From NCBI GenBank assembly GCA_029785085.1, contig JAFMAI010000006.1, forward strand, positions 1 to 57,679: a DNA stretch of 57,679 nt, written 5' to 3'. A program made the translations under genes and the position numbers. Shown one piece after another: positions 45,210 to 53,478 of this stretch (within the stretch, counting starts at the first letter, position 1; the number at the start of each line of letters is the position of its first letter). Below the pieces are notes generated by a model. That model had not been told where the DNA came from and did no database searches. It saw only the letters and a list, made by a program, of their open reading frames with translations. Origin of the DNA: Nitrososphaerota archaeon. GTDB lineage: Archaea; Thermoproteota; Nitrososphaeria; Nitrososphaerales; Gagatemarchaeaceae.

Positions 45210-45848
45210 TCAGTGGTCAGGCGCTTCTTCTCTGAAGTTCTCGGCTACGATTTTGAGTATCTCGCTCAGGTCCTTCCCGTCGACGACTACGTCGGCCCGC
45301 TGTCTTACAATCTCCTGGACGTTAAACGCGATCTTGAGGTCCACCAGGTTGAAGAGGTCGAGGTCGTTGGCCCCGTCCACGACGGCCACCTTCTTGTCAT
45401 CTTTCAGCATGTCACCAAAGGCCGTGTTCAGGATTTGAGCTTTGTTTGAGCTCACTAGAAGCCCGTAGCCAATCAAGCGCCCCTCGTGGAAGATGAGCTC
45501 GTTGGAGAAGACGTGGTCTAGGTCCAGCTCGGCCTTCACTCTATTGGCCAGCAAAGAGAAGCCACCAGATACGCCAACCCGAAGTGCACTCATTTCCTTG
45601 AGCTTCCTGACCATCTCCTGCGCGCCTTTCATCGAGGGAAGTCTCTCGGAGATGGAGACGCAGACCTGCAGCGGCAAGCCTCTGAGCAGTTCGATCCTCT
45701 TCTGGAGGCTCTGCTCCCAGTTCATCTCTCCACTGATTCCTTTCCGAGTAATCTCATGGACCTCCTTCTCCTTCCCTACGAGCCTTGCCAACTCTGGGAG
45801 AAACTCACCGTCCACTAGGACTCCCTCAACATCGAAGATTATGATCAC
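45210..45848 (-). CDS. HAD-superfamily phosphatase (phosphoserine phosphatase-like)
   Basis: 212 residues. Motif I is IIIFDVEGVLVDGE (second acidic residue Glu, as in several archaeal SerB-like proteins), motif II is GVSGGFSLLANRVK, and motif III/IV is VAVVDGANDLDLFNLV. The helical cap between motifs I and II is typical of the PSP group. Its substrate may be phosphoserine, but the DVEGV form makes this uncertain. It converges with asparagine synthetase and diverges from the threonine operon. Confidence 0.85.
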   Translation of the reverse strand: MIIIFDVEGVLVDGEFLPELARLVGKEKEVHEITRKGISGEMNWEQSLQKRIELLRGLPLQVCVSISERLPSMKGAQEMVRKLKEMSALRVGVSGGFSLLANRVKAELDLDHVFSNELIFHEGRLIGYGLLVSSNKAQILNTAFGDMLKDDKKVAVVDGANDLDLFNLVDLKIAFNVQEIVRQRADVVVDGKDLSEILKIVAENFREEAPDH

Positions 45849-45965
45849 TGGTCTATCCTGCTGCTGCCGCCGAAATCACTGGTGGGGCACACTGAAGTTG
45901 AGTAATGCTGGGATAAACGAGAACTAAAGGGTTATGACCCCAGGGAGTCTTAGCGGGATAGTGGC

Positions 45966-46187
45966 TTGAAGAGGAAGAGAGTGGCAATACTGGGAGCGAC
46001 AGGGATGGGTGTCGGAAGGAAATACGGAAAGGCGATACGCTCGCGAACCGGTCTTCAGATCTCCCCCGAGGTTGCGGAGATGTGGTGAAGCCGACGAAGC
46101 CGAAGTCCATAGATGCCGACCTTGTCTTCTCCCCTCTGTCCACCCGGGCCGCCGAATTGCTGCACGATAGGGGCTTTCTTGAGTAGA
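45966..46187 (+). pseudogene. asd: Collapsed remnant of aspartate-semialdehyde dehydrogenase
   Basis: From TTG at 45966 the sequence reads KRKRVAILGATGM, the Rossmann opening of archaeal ASADH, then jumps to GVGRKYGKAIRSRTG and PEVAEM. About 30 family residues between ATGM and VGRKYG are missing. Near 46080-46086 the frame shifts, and the next frame gives VVKPTKPKSIDADLVFSPLS, then RAAELLHDRGFLE and a stop at 46185-46187. This order and wording match the first 110 residues or so of ASADH. The catalytic Cys and dimerisation domains are absent; homoserine dehydrogenase starts inside its last codons. A functional asd must lie elsewhere if the pathway is intact. Confidence 0.75.
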
Positions 46188-47180
46188 GAGATCAGAGTCA
46201 TCATCGTCGGCCTGGGCACGGTCGGAACGGCTCTTGCCCGAAGAATCCGCTCGGAGCGGTACGGCGACGACATCAGAGTCGTTGCGGCGGTAGATTCCAA
46301 GAGTGCCGCAGTGGATGACGGGGGTCTGGATCTGCGCAAGGTCCTACTGAGGAAGAGAAGGACGGGGATGGTCGGGGACGACACGGAGCATCCAGAGCCC
46401 CTGGCTGTAATCAGAGAGATCGACGCGCACGTCCTCGTCGAGCTGACCCCCAGCAACCCCGTCAACGCGGAACCCGCTCTTTCGCACATCAGTGCGGCCC
46501 TTGCTAGCGGGAAAGACGTCGTGACAGCCAACAAGATGTCCCTGGCCCTTTGTTACAGGCAACTGCTGGCCGACGCGAAACGCCGAGGCCGGGCGCTCAG
46601 GTACGGTGCTTGCGTCGGCGGAGGTCTTCCGGTGACTGATCTAGGCGAACTGATTGCACTGGCGGACGAAGTGACGGCCATTGACGGGGTTCTCAACACC
46701 ACTTCCAACTTCATCCTGTCTGAGATGGAAGAGCGTAGGGTTGAGTTCGAATCGACGCTCAGCGAGGCGAAGAGGCTGGGGTACGCCGAGGCCGACCCGG
46801 GGCTGGACATAGACGGGGTGGACTCAGCGTGCAAGATAGTAATCCTGGCGAACCACGTCCTGGGCAAGAGCTTCACCCTCGAGAGTGTCCGCCCTCTCGA
46901 AGGGATAAGGGGAATAGCTCAGGCCCGGATGGAGAAGGCCCGAAGGAAAGGGAGGAGGCTCAGGATGGTCGCCTCCGCCGCCGACGGCGTGAGCGTCAGA
47001 GTCGAAGAGTTGCCCGAAGCCGACTCTCTCTGCGTCCGAGGCACCGACAACGCGGTCCGGTTCGACTGCAGGCTCTCTGGTCCGAGAGTCATCGAAGGTC
47101 CTGCGGGGGGCGGGGCTGCCACGAGCACGGCGGTCCTCAGGGACCTCCTGGCCATACGGAAGCTGAGGTTCGGTGGGTGA
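46179..47180 (+). CDS. hom: Homoserine dehydrogenase
   Basis: Reduces aspartate semialdehyde to homoserine. About 333 residues from TTG at 46179 (SREIRVIIVGLGTVGTALARR), after GATAGGGG. Motifs are the NAD(P) loop GLGTVG, VVTANKMSLAL, YGACVGGGLPV, LNTTSNFILSEM and EADPGLDIDGVDSACKI with the catalytic Lys. It has no C-terminal ACT domain. The start lies in the last codons of the asd remnant, and aspartate kinase follows 15 bases later in the same frame. A longer frame from ATG 46113 reads asd remnant DNA and is rejected. Confidence 0.95.
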   Translation: MSREIRVIIVGLGTVGTALARRIRSERYGDDIRVVAAVDSKSAAVDDGGLDLRKVLLRKRRTGMVGDDTEHPEPLAVIREIDAHVLVELTPSNPVNAEPALSHISAALASGKDVVTANKMSLALCYRQLLADAKRRGRALRYGACVGGGLPVTDLGELIALADEVTAIDGVLNTTSNFILSEMEERRVEFESTLSEAKRLGYAEADPGLDIDGVDSACKIVILANHVLGKSFTLESVRPLEGIRGIAQARMEKARRKGRRLRMVASAADGVSVRVEELPEADSLCVRGTDNAVRFDCRLSGPRVIEGPAGGGAATSTAVLRDLLAIRKLRFGG

Positions 47181-47195
47181 CTCGACGCGCGAATC

Positions 47196-48581
47196 GTGAT
47201 GAAGTTCGGGGGGAGCCTGCTTGCGAGCAAGGGAGGCGTCAGGAGGGCGGCAAGGGTCATCGCTACACGAGCGAAGGAGGACCAAGTGGTCGCCGTGGTC
47301 TCTGCTCTGGGAGATGTGACCGACCTTCTGCTCAGGGCAGCGCGGGACTCCAAACATTGGAAGGAGAGTCAAATCAACCTCTTCGTCGATGGGCTTCGGG
47401 ATTACCATTCCAGGGTGCTTCGGGATGCGGGCATACGTCGTGCAGTTGAGGGTTCGGCAAGGGCCGAGGCCCTCCTTGAGGGACTGAGAGTCACCCTTCT
47501 GGGTGTCTCGATCCTCGGAGAACTTACCCCACGTTCTATGGACCTCATACTTTCATTCGGGGAACGACTGTCGGCCCCCATCGTAGCCGATGCCCTGAAA
47601 GCGGAGGGCCTGGAAACCAAGGCGCTCACCGGCGGAGAGGCGGGGATAATCACAGACGGCTCCCACGGCGAGGCGCTGCCGATCGAGAAGGTGGCGAGGC
47701 GCGCGGTGAAGAGGCGCCTGAACCAGCTGGTCTCGAGAGGCGTCGTCCCCGTCGTGACAGGCTTCGTTGCCGCGACCGAGAATGGCGACCTTGTCACCCT
47801 CGGAAGAGGGGGCTCCGACTTCACGGCTACACTGCTGGGGACCTACTGGGAAGCGGACGAAATCTGGATCTGGACCGACGTGGACGGTATCATGACTGCG
47901 GACCCACGGCTAGTCCCGGGGGCAAGGGTCGTCCGCGAACTGAGTTACGTCGAGGCAGAAGAGATGGCCGTCTTCGGCGCTAAGAACATGCATCCTCTCG
48001 CCCTGGGGCCGGTCAGACTCTCGAAGATCCCCGTCCGCATCAAGAACGGTTTCAGCCCCGACTCTCCCGGAACTTTGATCTGGTCTAGCCAGAAGAAGAG
48101 CGCCGAGGTCGTAAAGTCGATAGCGCTCGTAAGAGATGTGGGTATGCTGACGGTCTCCGGCGAGACTCTCGCAGGCCGGCCCGGGACGGCCGCAAACATC
48201 TTCCGCAGCCTGGCCGATTCTGGTGTGAATATCCTAATGATCTCTCAGAGCGTCTCCGAGTCGAACATCAGCGTCGTGCTGCGGAGAGGGACGCTCGATA
48301 GGGCGGGGAAGGCCCTGCAGAGGGGCCTGTCAGGGCTGGCGGGGAGCGCGCGGGTCGACCTGGAGCCGGACGTCGCGGTCGTCGCGGCCGTTGGCGCCGG
48401 GATGAAGGGGACCCCCGGGGTGGCCGCGAGGGTCTTCTCCGCCGTGAGCCGAGCGGGCGTCAACGTGCGGATGATCGCGCAAGGCTCGTCGGAGCTCAAC
48501 GTCTCGTTCGTTGTCGGTTCGGAAGACGCAGTCAAAGCGGTCAGGGCTCTGCACACCGCCCTAATCGCCAATCCGAGATAG
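47196..48581 (+). CDS. lysC: Aspartate kinase
   Basis: Phosphorylates aspartate, the first step to threonine, methionine and lysine. 461 residues from GTG, starting VMKFGGSLLASKGG. The kinase domain has LSFGERLSAPIV, VTGFVAATENGDLVTLGRGGSDFTA (shown in parts here) and WTDVDGIMTADPRL. Two C-terminal ACT domains (MLTVSGETLAGRPGTAANIF and VAAVGAGMKGTPGVAARVF) suggest feedback control by an amino acid. It is the third element of an operon headed by the asd remnant. Confidence 0.95.
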   Translation: MMKFGGSLLASKGGVRRAARVIATRAKEDQVVAVVSALGDVTDLLLRAARDSKHWKESQINLFVDGLRDYHSRVLRDAGIRRAVEGSARAEALLEGLRVTLLGVSILGELTPRSMDLILSFGERLSAPIVADALKAEGLETKALTGGEAGIITDGSHGEALPIEKVARRAVKRRLNQLVSRGVVPVVTGFVAATENGDLVTLGRGGSDFTATLLGTYWEADEIWIWTDVDGIMTADPRLVPGARVVRELSYVEAEEMAVFGAKNMHPLALGPVRLSKIPVRIKNGFSPDSPGTLIWSSQKKSAEVVKSIALVRDVGMLTVSGETLAGRPGTAANIFRSLADSGVNILMISQSVSESNISVVLRRGTLDRAGKALQRGLSGLAGSARVDLEPDVAVVAAVGAGMKGTPGVAARVFSAVSRAGVNVRMIAQGSSELNVSFVVGSEDAVKAVRALHTALIANPR

Positions 48582-48591
48582 GTCGAGTCCT

Positions 48592-49548
48592 GTGGCCAAA
48601 TCGAGACCGCTCTCGGTGGAGGTCCGGACGCCAGCATCGTCAGCGAACCTGGGCCCAGGGTACGACGTCTTCGCAATCGCGTTGGAGAGACCAACGGATG
48701 GGCTGAAGCTTCTGGCAGAGGATTCCTCTCGCCTGAAGGTGGACATCAGGGTCAGGGGGGCAAGAACGGTCCCCCTAGATGCTAGAAAGAACGCATCCAG
48801 CGCCGTCGCTCTGAAGATTGCGAAGGACTTCGGGATCCGCTCTCACATATCGATGGCGCTCGAGAAGCGTGTGCCCATCGGAGTAGGCCTGGGAAGCAGC
48901 GGAGCCTCGTCAGCAGCAGGCGCCTTCGCTATGAACGAATGTTTCGGGCTGGGGCTGAAGCTTCCAGAGCTCGTCAATTACGCAACTCATGGCGAGTTCG
49001 TCTCATCCGGGTCGGAGCACTGCGACAACGTGGCAGCCGCCCTCCTAGGCGGGTTCACCGTCGCCAGGCCGAGCCCAGCCCTTGAGGTCACCAAGTTCGA
49101 CCCGCCGGAGTCGCTCAGAATCTGTCTCGCCACGCCGACCGTCACGCTGCCGAGAAGGAAGACGGAATACGCCAGGTCCATCCTCCCTGAGCGGGTTGAG
49201 CTGGAAAAACTCGTCCAAAATACGGCCTCAGCTTCCATGGTGGTCGCAGGCTTCGCCAGGAAGGACATCCGCATGATAGGTCGAGGGATGGAGGACGGAG
49301 TGGTGGAGCCAACCAGGGCGGCGATGATTCCCGGTTACGGCAGAGTGAGGAAGATGGCCCTCCAGGCGGGGGCCGTGGGGGTATGCATAAGTGGGGCCGG
49401 GCCGACCGTGCTGGCTCTGGTTGACGGCTCCAGCGTGAGGCCCGCGGAGGTGCTGAAGGAAATGAGGAGGGCTTTCGGAATGGAGGGGGTGGAAGCGGAA
49501 GGATACTGGACATCTGTCGGAGGGGGGGCTCGCCGCGTCGACGGATAA
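48592..49548 (+). CDS. thrB: Homoserine kinase
   Basis: GHMP-family kinase producing O-phosphohomoserine. 318 residues from GTG, MAKSRPLSVEVRTPASSANL. The N-terminal TPASSANLGPGYDVFAIAL and the phosphate loop PIGVGLGSSGASSAAGA are diagnostic, and the C-terminal motif is GVCISGAGPTVLAL. Located 10 bases after lysC. Its last 35 bases overlap the probable beginning of threonine synthase and include a run of seven G (49522-49528). Confidence 0.95.
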   Translation: MAKSRPLSVEVRTPASSANLGPGYDVFAIALERPTDGLKLLAEDSSRLKVDIRVRGARTVPLDARKNASSAVALKIAKDFGIRSHISMALEKRVPIGVGLGSSGASSAAGAFAMNECFGLGLKLPELVNYATHGEFVSSGSEHCDNVAAALLGGFTVARPSPALEVTKFDPPESLRICLATPTVTLPRRKTEYARSILPERVELEKLVQNTASASMVVAGFARKDIRMIGRGMEDGVVEPTRAAMIPGYGRVRKMALQAGAVGVCISGAGPTVLALVDGSSVRPAEVLKEMRRAFGMEGVEAEGYWTSVGGGARRVDG

Positions 49549-50773
49549 CAACGGATGGGCGATTCGATGCATTCAGTGCGGCAAGTACACCGCGACCGAG
49601 CCGCCGGACTTTCGATGCCCCTCCTGCGGGGACCTGCTCGAGCTGGTCCCGGTCGGCAGAAAACCCGCCAGGAGGTCGCTGCTTCGCGGGCAGGTAGCGC
49701 TCGGTGTCTGGAGATATGCCAGGGGCTTGCCATTCGCGAGGGACGTCAAGCCCATCTCGCTCCAGGAAGGGGGAACTCCGCTGGTCCCGTCGTCCGGCAT
49801 CGGGAAGGGACTGGGGTTGCAGGAACTCTACATCAAGAACGAGGGGCAGAACCCAACGGGGTCTTTCAAGGACAGGGGGATGACGGTCGCGGTTACGAAG
49901 GCGAGCCAGAGGGGCGCAAGGACGCTCGTCTGTGCGTCGACGGGGAACACCTCCGCTTCCCTTGCGGCATACGCGGCAAGAGGGGGCCTGGAAGCTGTGG
50001 TCATTGTTCCTTCGGGGAAGGTGGCCGCGGGGAAGCTCGTCCAGGCCACCGTCCACGGGGCGAGGATCCTGAGGGTGAAGGGGAACTTCGACGAAGCCCT
50101 GGGGTTAGTCCTCGAGGTAGTCCGAGAGAACCCCGCGCTGTACCTGATGAACTCGATCAACCCCTACAGAATCGAAGGGCAGAAGACCCTGGCCTACGAA
50201 GTCTTCGAGCAGCTAGGAGGCCGCGTGCCGGACTACGTGGTGCTGCCCGTCGGGAATGCTGGGAACATCAGCGCAATCTGGAAGGGGTTCCTGGAGCTGA
50301 AGTCCTGGCGGATCTCGGACAGGCTCCCCAGGATGGTTGGCGTCCAAGCGGCCGAAGCGGCGCCGATAGCGGAAGCCTACGAGAAGAAAAGGGACCACGT
50401 GAAGCCGTGGGGGGATGCCAGGACGGTCGCCTCAGCCATACGGATAGGGAAACCAGCATCGTGGAAGAAGGCGCTTCGCGCGATCAGGGATTCGGGAGGC
50501 CTGTCGATGACGGTTACGGACAGGGAGATCCTCCAAGCCGTCGACGAGCTCGCCTCGAAGGAGGGCCTGTTCGTCGAGGCCGCGAGCGCGACGCCGGTAG
50601 CGGCGCTCAAGCATCTGCGAAGGACGTTGGGCCCACGCGCAACGATCGTCTGCGTCGCGACCGGAAACGGGCTGAAAGACCAGGAGTCCGTGAAGGTGGA
50701 CCTGGAAAGGACTCCGGAACTGTCAGGTGGTCCAGACCTCCTGAAAGCTCTTCGGGACAGCACCCCCGGCTAG
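49514..50773 (+). CDS. thrC: Threonine synthase (start uncertain)
   Basis: Makes threonine from O-phosphohomoserine. Coding homology starts near 49555 with a zinc ribbon, WAIRCIQCGKYTATEPPDFR and CPSCGDLLELV, followed by SLQEGGTPLVPS, the PLP lysine in NPTGSFKDRGMTVAV, CASTGNTSASLAAYAARGG and the phosphate loop VGNAGNISA. No ATG, GTG or TTG is in frame before the zinc ribbon. CTG at 49514 or ATT at 49562 would be needed, or the frame is entered by a shift at the G7 run in thrB. The first conventional start, TTG at 49727, would remove the zinc ribbon. About 419 residues from the CTG. Confidence 0.85.
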   Translation: MSEGGLAASTDNNGWAIRCIQCGKYTATEPPDFRCPSCGDLLELVPVGRKPARRSLLRGQVALGVWRYARGLPFARDVKPISLQEGGTPLVPSSGIGKGLGLQELYIKNEGQNPTGSFKDRGMTVAVTKASQRGARTLVCASTGNTSASLAAYAARGGLEAVVIVPSGKVAAGKLVQATVHGARILRVKGNFDEALGLVLEVVRENPALYLMNSINPYRIEGQKTLAYEVFEQLGGRVPDYVVLPVGNAGNISAIWKGFLELKSWRISDRLPRMVGVQAAEAAPIAEAYEKKRDHVKPWGDARTVASAIRIGKPASWKKALRAIRDSGGLSMTVTDREILQAVDELASKEGLFVEAASATPVAALKHLRRTLGPRATIVCVATGNGLKDQESVKVDLERTPELSGGPDLLKALRDSTPG

Positions 50774-51087
50774 GCTGGCTGCGAGGAGTGCGGATTCAAA
50801 GGGAAAGGCCCTGACCGCCCCCCAGCGCCACTGGTGGGACTACGATATCTGGGTCCCAAAGCGATTCGCACCTCTCTGTTCGATTCGAGGCTTGGAGAAT
50901 CGCGGGCACGAGTTCCGTTCTGCTCGAGGCTTGATTGTAGATAGAGAGCTGTTCTGGAAAGTGAAGATATGGGGAGACTGCCAAGTTACAGCAGTAATCC
51001 ATGATCTGTAGGGCTTCGGCCACGTTGTTGGTTAAGTTGGAGGCAGCGGCACAAACTCTGCGCAGGCGCCCAGTTCACTATTCAGTC
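50774..51087. other. Gene-free stretch between thrC and the ATPase relic
   Basis: No protein family, tRNA or clear repeat was recognised here. Short open frames exist on both strands but show no motif. It lies at the border between the threonine operon and the degraded region to the right. Confidence 0.5.
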
Positions 51088-51753
51088 CTAGGAGGAAGCG
51101 AGATTGGCGTCGACAGCGGGTATGTACGTGACAACCTTGTCCTCCTCTGTCAGTCGCAGTAAGTTCAGATTGCACAGTTTCTGGGCGGCATAACTGAGCG
51201 CTGGTTCGCTCTTGAAGCCATAGGCACGGAACTTGCTCAGCCTCAAACTCCCATTCGTGACTGCCTTCCTGAGTACGTTCAGATGGTTGGTCCGTATGTC
51301 CAGATCCTCGGCCTTCCTCCTTGCTTCGTCGATCAAGATGTTCCTCGCCAACTTAACTGGGATGTCTTTGGCCTGGGGACGGTGGCATGGTAACTGTAGA
51401 CCCGCTCGGTAAGCTTGTTGAACATCGCTCTCGCCTCACCCCCCGACTGTTCGTGAAGCCACGAGATTACCTCGTGCGCCACAGGCTCATCCCCGCTCCC
51501 GATCGCATACCTCTTCTGGCGAACCTCAATTGCTCGTTCCACCTCTCCAAGAGTCAATGGCCTCACTCGGATCGACGGGGCCTGCAACTACCTCGCCCAC
51601 CCTGTGCGCCCTTGACTCCAGAATGCTCATGAACTGCTCCTTCGCTATCAAGACCCACCATACACCCATCCTTGCCAAGCTCAGCATGTAGTCCCTGGAG
51701 ATGTTGAGGAACTCGACGGCGGTGTCGTCATCCAACATGTCGAGGCTGTTCAC
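51088..51753 (-). pseudogene. Frameshifted, 5'-truncated AAA+/archaeal ATPase
   Basis: Three overlapping minus-strand frames join into one protein. The first gives SLDMLDDDTAVEFLNISRD and GVWWVLIAKEQFMSILESRA, like the Walker-B and sensor-1 part of AAA+ ATPases. The second gives LTLGEVERAIEVRQKRY and SWLHEQSGGEARAMFNKL (sensor-2-like). The third gives a C-terminal winged-helix-like end, RNILIDEARRKAEDLDIR to YIPAVDANLASS. Frame changes fall near 51560 and 51380. No Walker A is seen, so the 5' part is lost. Sequencing indels could explain the shifts, but not the missing N-terminus. Confidence 0.6.
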
Positions 51754-51797
51754 AGAACAACAAATAGTGCCTGTAAGGCGACACTGTCGATGTGAGC

Positions 51798-52181
51798 TTA
51801 GCTCAGGCTCACGAATGAACCAGATTCAGTCGTCGTGACGTCGAACCCTAACTTGACAATGATGTGCGTAGCCAAGTCGATCGGATACTGTTCCCATAGC
51901 CGGCCGAAATACGCCATGCGGCCAGAGAGTTCGGCGACCGGTAAGACCCTCCCCTCTGCACTCCTGACCGCGCTCCGAATGTCACTCTTCAGTCCAATCC
52001 GCCGTTTCGTCCTGAACGGCGCGGCATGCAGCCCTGCCACGACATAGCCCTTTCTCGAAGCCGCTTCTGCTAGGAGCCCGTTCTCGACCCCGAGCTGCTC
52101 AGCAAGGGCCCGAATGTCGATGGGATCATCCCGGTACCTGAACTGGAACGAGGCCTCCGCTCTGCGGCTCTTGGGCTTCAT
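51798..52181 (-). CDS. Hypothetical protein in the integrase-relic region
   Basis: 127 residues from ATG at 52181 (MKPKSRRAEASFQFRYRDD). The middle, IDIRALAEQLGVENGLLAEA, looks like a helix-turn-helix, and the C-terminus has a WEQYPIDLATHIIVKLGFDV segment. The ATG overlaps the stop of the upstream integrase relic (TGATG). No family recognised. It could be a small DNA-binding protein of an integrated element, or a remnant. Confidence 0.45.
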   Translation of the reverse strand: MKPKSRRAEASFQFRYRDDPIDIRALAEQLGVENGLLAEAASRKGYVVAGLHAAPFRTKRRIGLKSDIRSAVRSAEGRVLPVAELSGRMAYFGRLWEQYPIDLATHIIVKLGFDVTTTESGSFVSLS

Positions 52182-52718
52182 CACCTTGCGGGCCGCCCTT
52201 TCTGCCGCAGCTCTGCGCCATTGGTCCCCCTTGTGGCACGTGCGCGACCGCACTGTTCGGGATGGCTGTCTGCCCACAGAACCTTCTCGACTATCTCCCG
52301 CTCAAATGGGGTGGAATCATACAGCCTCGGAACGCCACCTTCGAAGACTCCGATAGAGTGAGGGTCATACAGCGAGCGACGACTCTGCGGGTTCTTCCCG
52401 ATGTAATTAGTGACTATGATGTATGGACAGTAGCCTGAGACTTTGCGAAGGATGAAGGACTGGACCATGTTCCTTGCGAGGTGCTGGTCCTTCTTGAACG
52501 CCAGAATCAACTTGGTCATTCCCGGCCTGCCCTCGTCTTTGGTCTACTTCGCAGCGAAGTCAGGACCCGGGCGATGGTGGATCCTCTCGGGGCTTAAAGT
52601 GGCCAAACTCAAGGAACCAGCGGGCGTCGCGCTCATGGTCAGTCTTCGTGGCTTCCGCTAGGCGAATGTCTCAGGGGATTATGATCTGTTCCTTTTCCGG
52701 CACGTAGAAGACGCTCAA
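52181..52718 (-). pseudogene. Decayed integrase, paralog of the intact one at 55.9-57.2 kb
   Basis: From TTG at 52718 the minus strand reads YVPEKEQIIIP, TGA, then DHERDARWFLEFGHFKP, which parallels VPDPKEDEVILP and DYKRDARWFLEFAGFADP in the intact integrase. After a frame change near 52565, PGPDFAAK, TAG and GMTKLILAFKKDQHLARN parallel PGPDFAVK and GMVRLVEAFRKDPAQAKR. Only the N-terminal, arm-binding/core-binding part is recognisable; the catalytic Arg, His and Tyr are not found. Two stops and one frameshift make it non-functional. The enoyl-CoA hydratase ends 25 bases to the right. Confidence 0.75.
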
Positions 52719-52742
52719 CGCAGGGTAGGTCTGGGGTGTTAT

Positions 52743-53354
52743 TCAGCTCGGTATAGGAAGCGGCGTCCGGCCCACTTCCTGGGCGAGTCTCTCTATCTCC
52801 ACCTTCAGGTCGCTCGCGGCTATCCCGTTGATCAGTCCCATCTCCTGGGCCTCCTTTGCTCCGAACCTCTTCCCCGTCATGGCCAGGTGCGCGAGCTGCT
52901 TCCTCCCGATCCTCAGCATCCCTATGGTCAGGGCGAGCGCCGAGCCTATCCCCTGCCTTCCCTGAGCGAGCGCGAACGTCGCCTCGGGAATCGCGAACGC
53001 CATGTCGCAGGCGAATATCAGCTCGGCCCCGGCCCCCACCGCAATCCCGTTGATGGCCGCCACCACGGGTTTGGGCGACCTGAATATCCTGTCGAAGACC
53101 GGCCTCATGGTGTCAAGGAAGAGGTTCAGCGCGTCGGTGAAGGTCGCCGCCTTGCTGAGGTCGCCGAGGTCCTCGCCCGCGGAGAAGTACTTCCCCGTCC
53201 CTGTAATCGCGATAAGGCTGCTCCCTGACGCGATGCCCTCGTTCAGCTTCTTCAGGATGTCCCGCCACATCCCGATGTTTATCGCGTTCGCCTTCTCTTC
53301 TCTGTTCAGTATGATCCAGTAGGCCCCGTTTTCTTCCTTTGACTCGACCAGCAA
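52743..53354 (-). CDS. Enoyl-CoA hydratase/isomerase family protein, C-terminally short
   Basis: 203 residues of the crotonase fold. LNREEKANAINIGMWRD, the oxyanion segment GTGKYFSAGEDLGDLS and KPVVAAINGIAVGAGAELIFACD are typical, and FALAQGRQGIGSALALT follows. The catalytic Glu in the position of the second active-site residue is not obvious (GRQGIG). Family members have about 255-260 residues; here the C-terminal helices are lost and the frame ends in GRTPLPIPS at the edge of the integrase relic. It may be truncated by integration, and function is uncertain. Confidence 0.8.
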   Translation of the reverse strand: MLVESKEENGAYWIILNREEKANAINIGMWRDILKKLNEGIASGSSLIAITGTGKYFSAGEDLGDLSKAATFTDALNLFLDTMRPVFDRIFRSPKPVVAAINGIAVGAGAELIFACDMAFAIPEATFALAQGRQGIGSALALTIGMLRIGRKQLAHLAMTGKRFGAKEAQEMGLINGIAASDLKVEIERLAQEVGRTPLPIPS

Positions 53355-53478
53355 GCGCCTTCGGGTTCTCGCTATTCCGGCTCGTCCTCTTAAGCCTGCG
53401 CCGGCGCCGCGGACCCGCCCCCCGAAATCCCGTCGCCCCTTAGGGGTTAGGTCTGGGCGGTCCGGGCGCGACTGGGGC

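Noticed and set aside
46113-46178. ATG at 46113 as the start of homoserine dehydrogenase
   Set aside because: The 22 extra residues lie in DNA that encodes the asd relic in another frame; the Rossmann motif fits the TTG at 46179.
50796-51023. 75-residue minus-strand frame
   Set aside because: No motif, no ribosome-binding site and no neighbour logic; probably chance.
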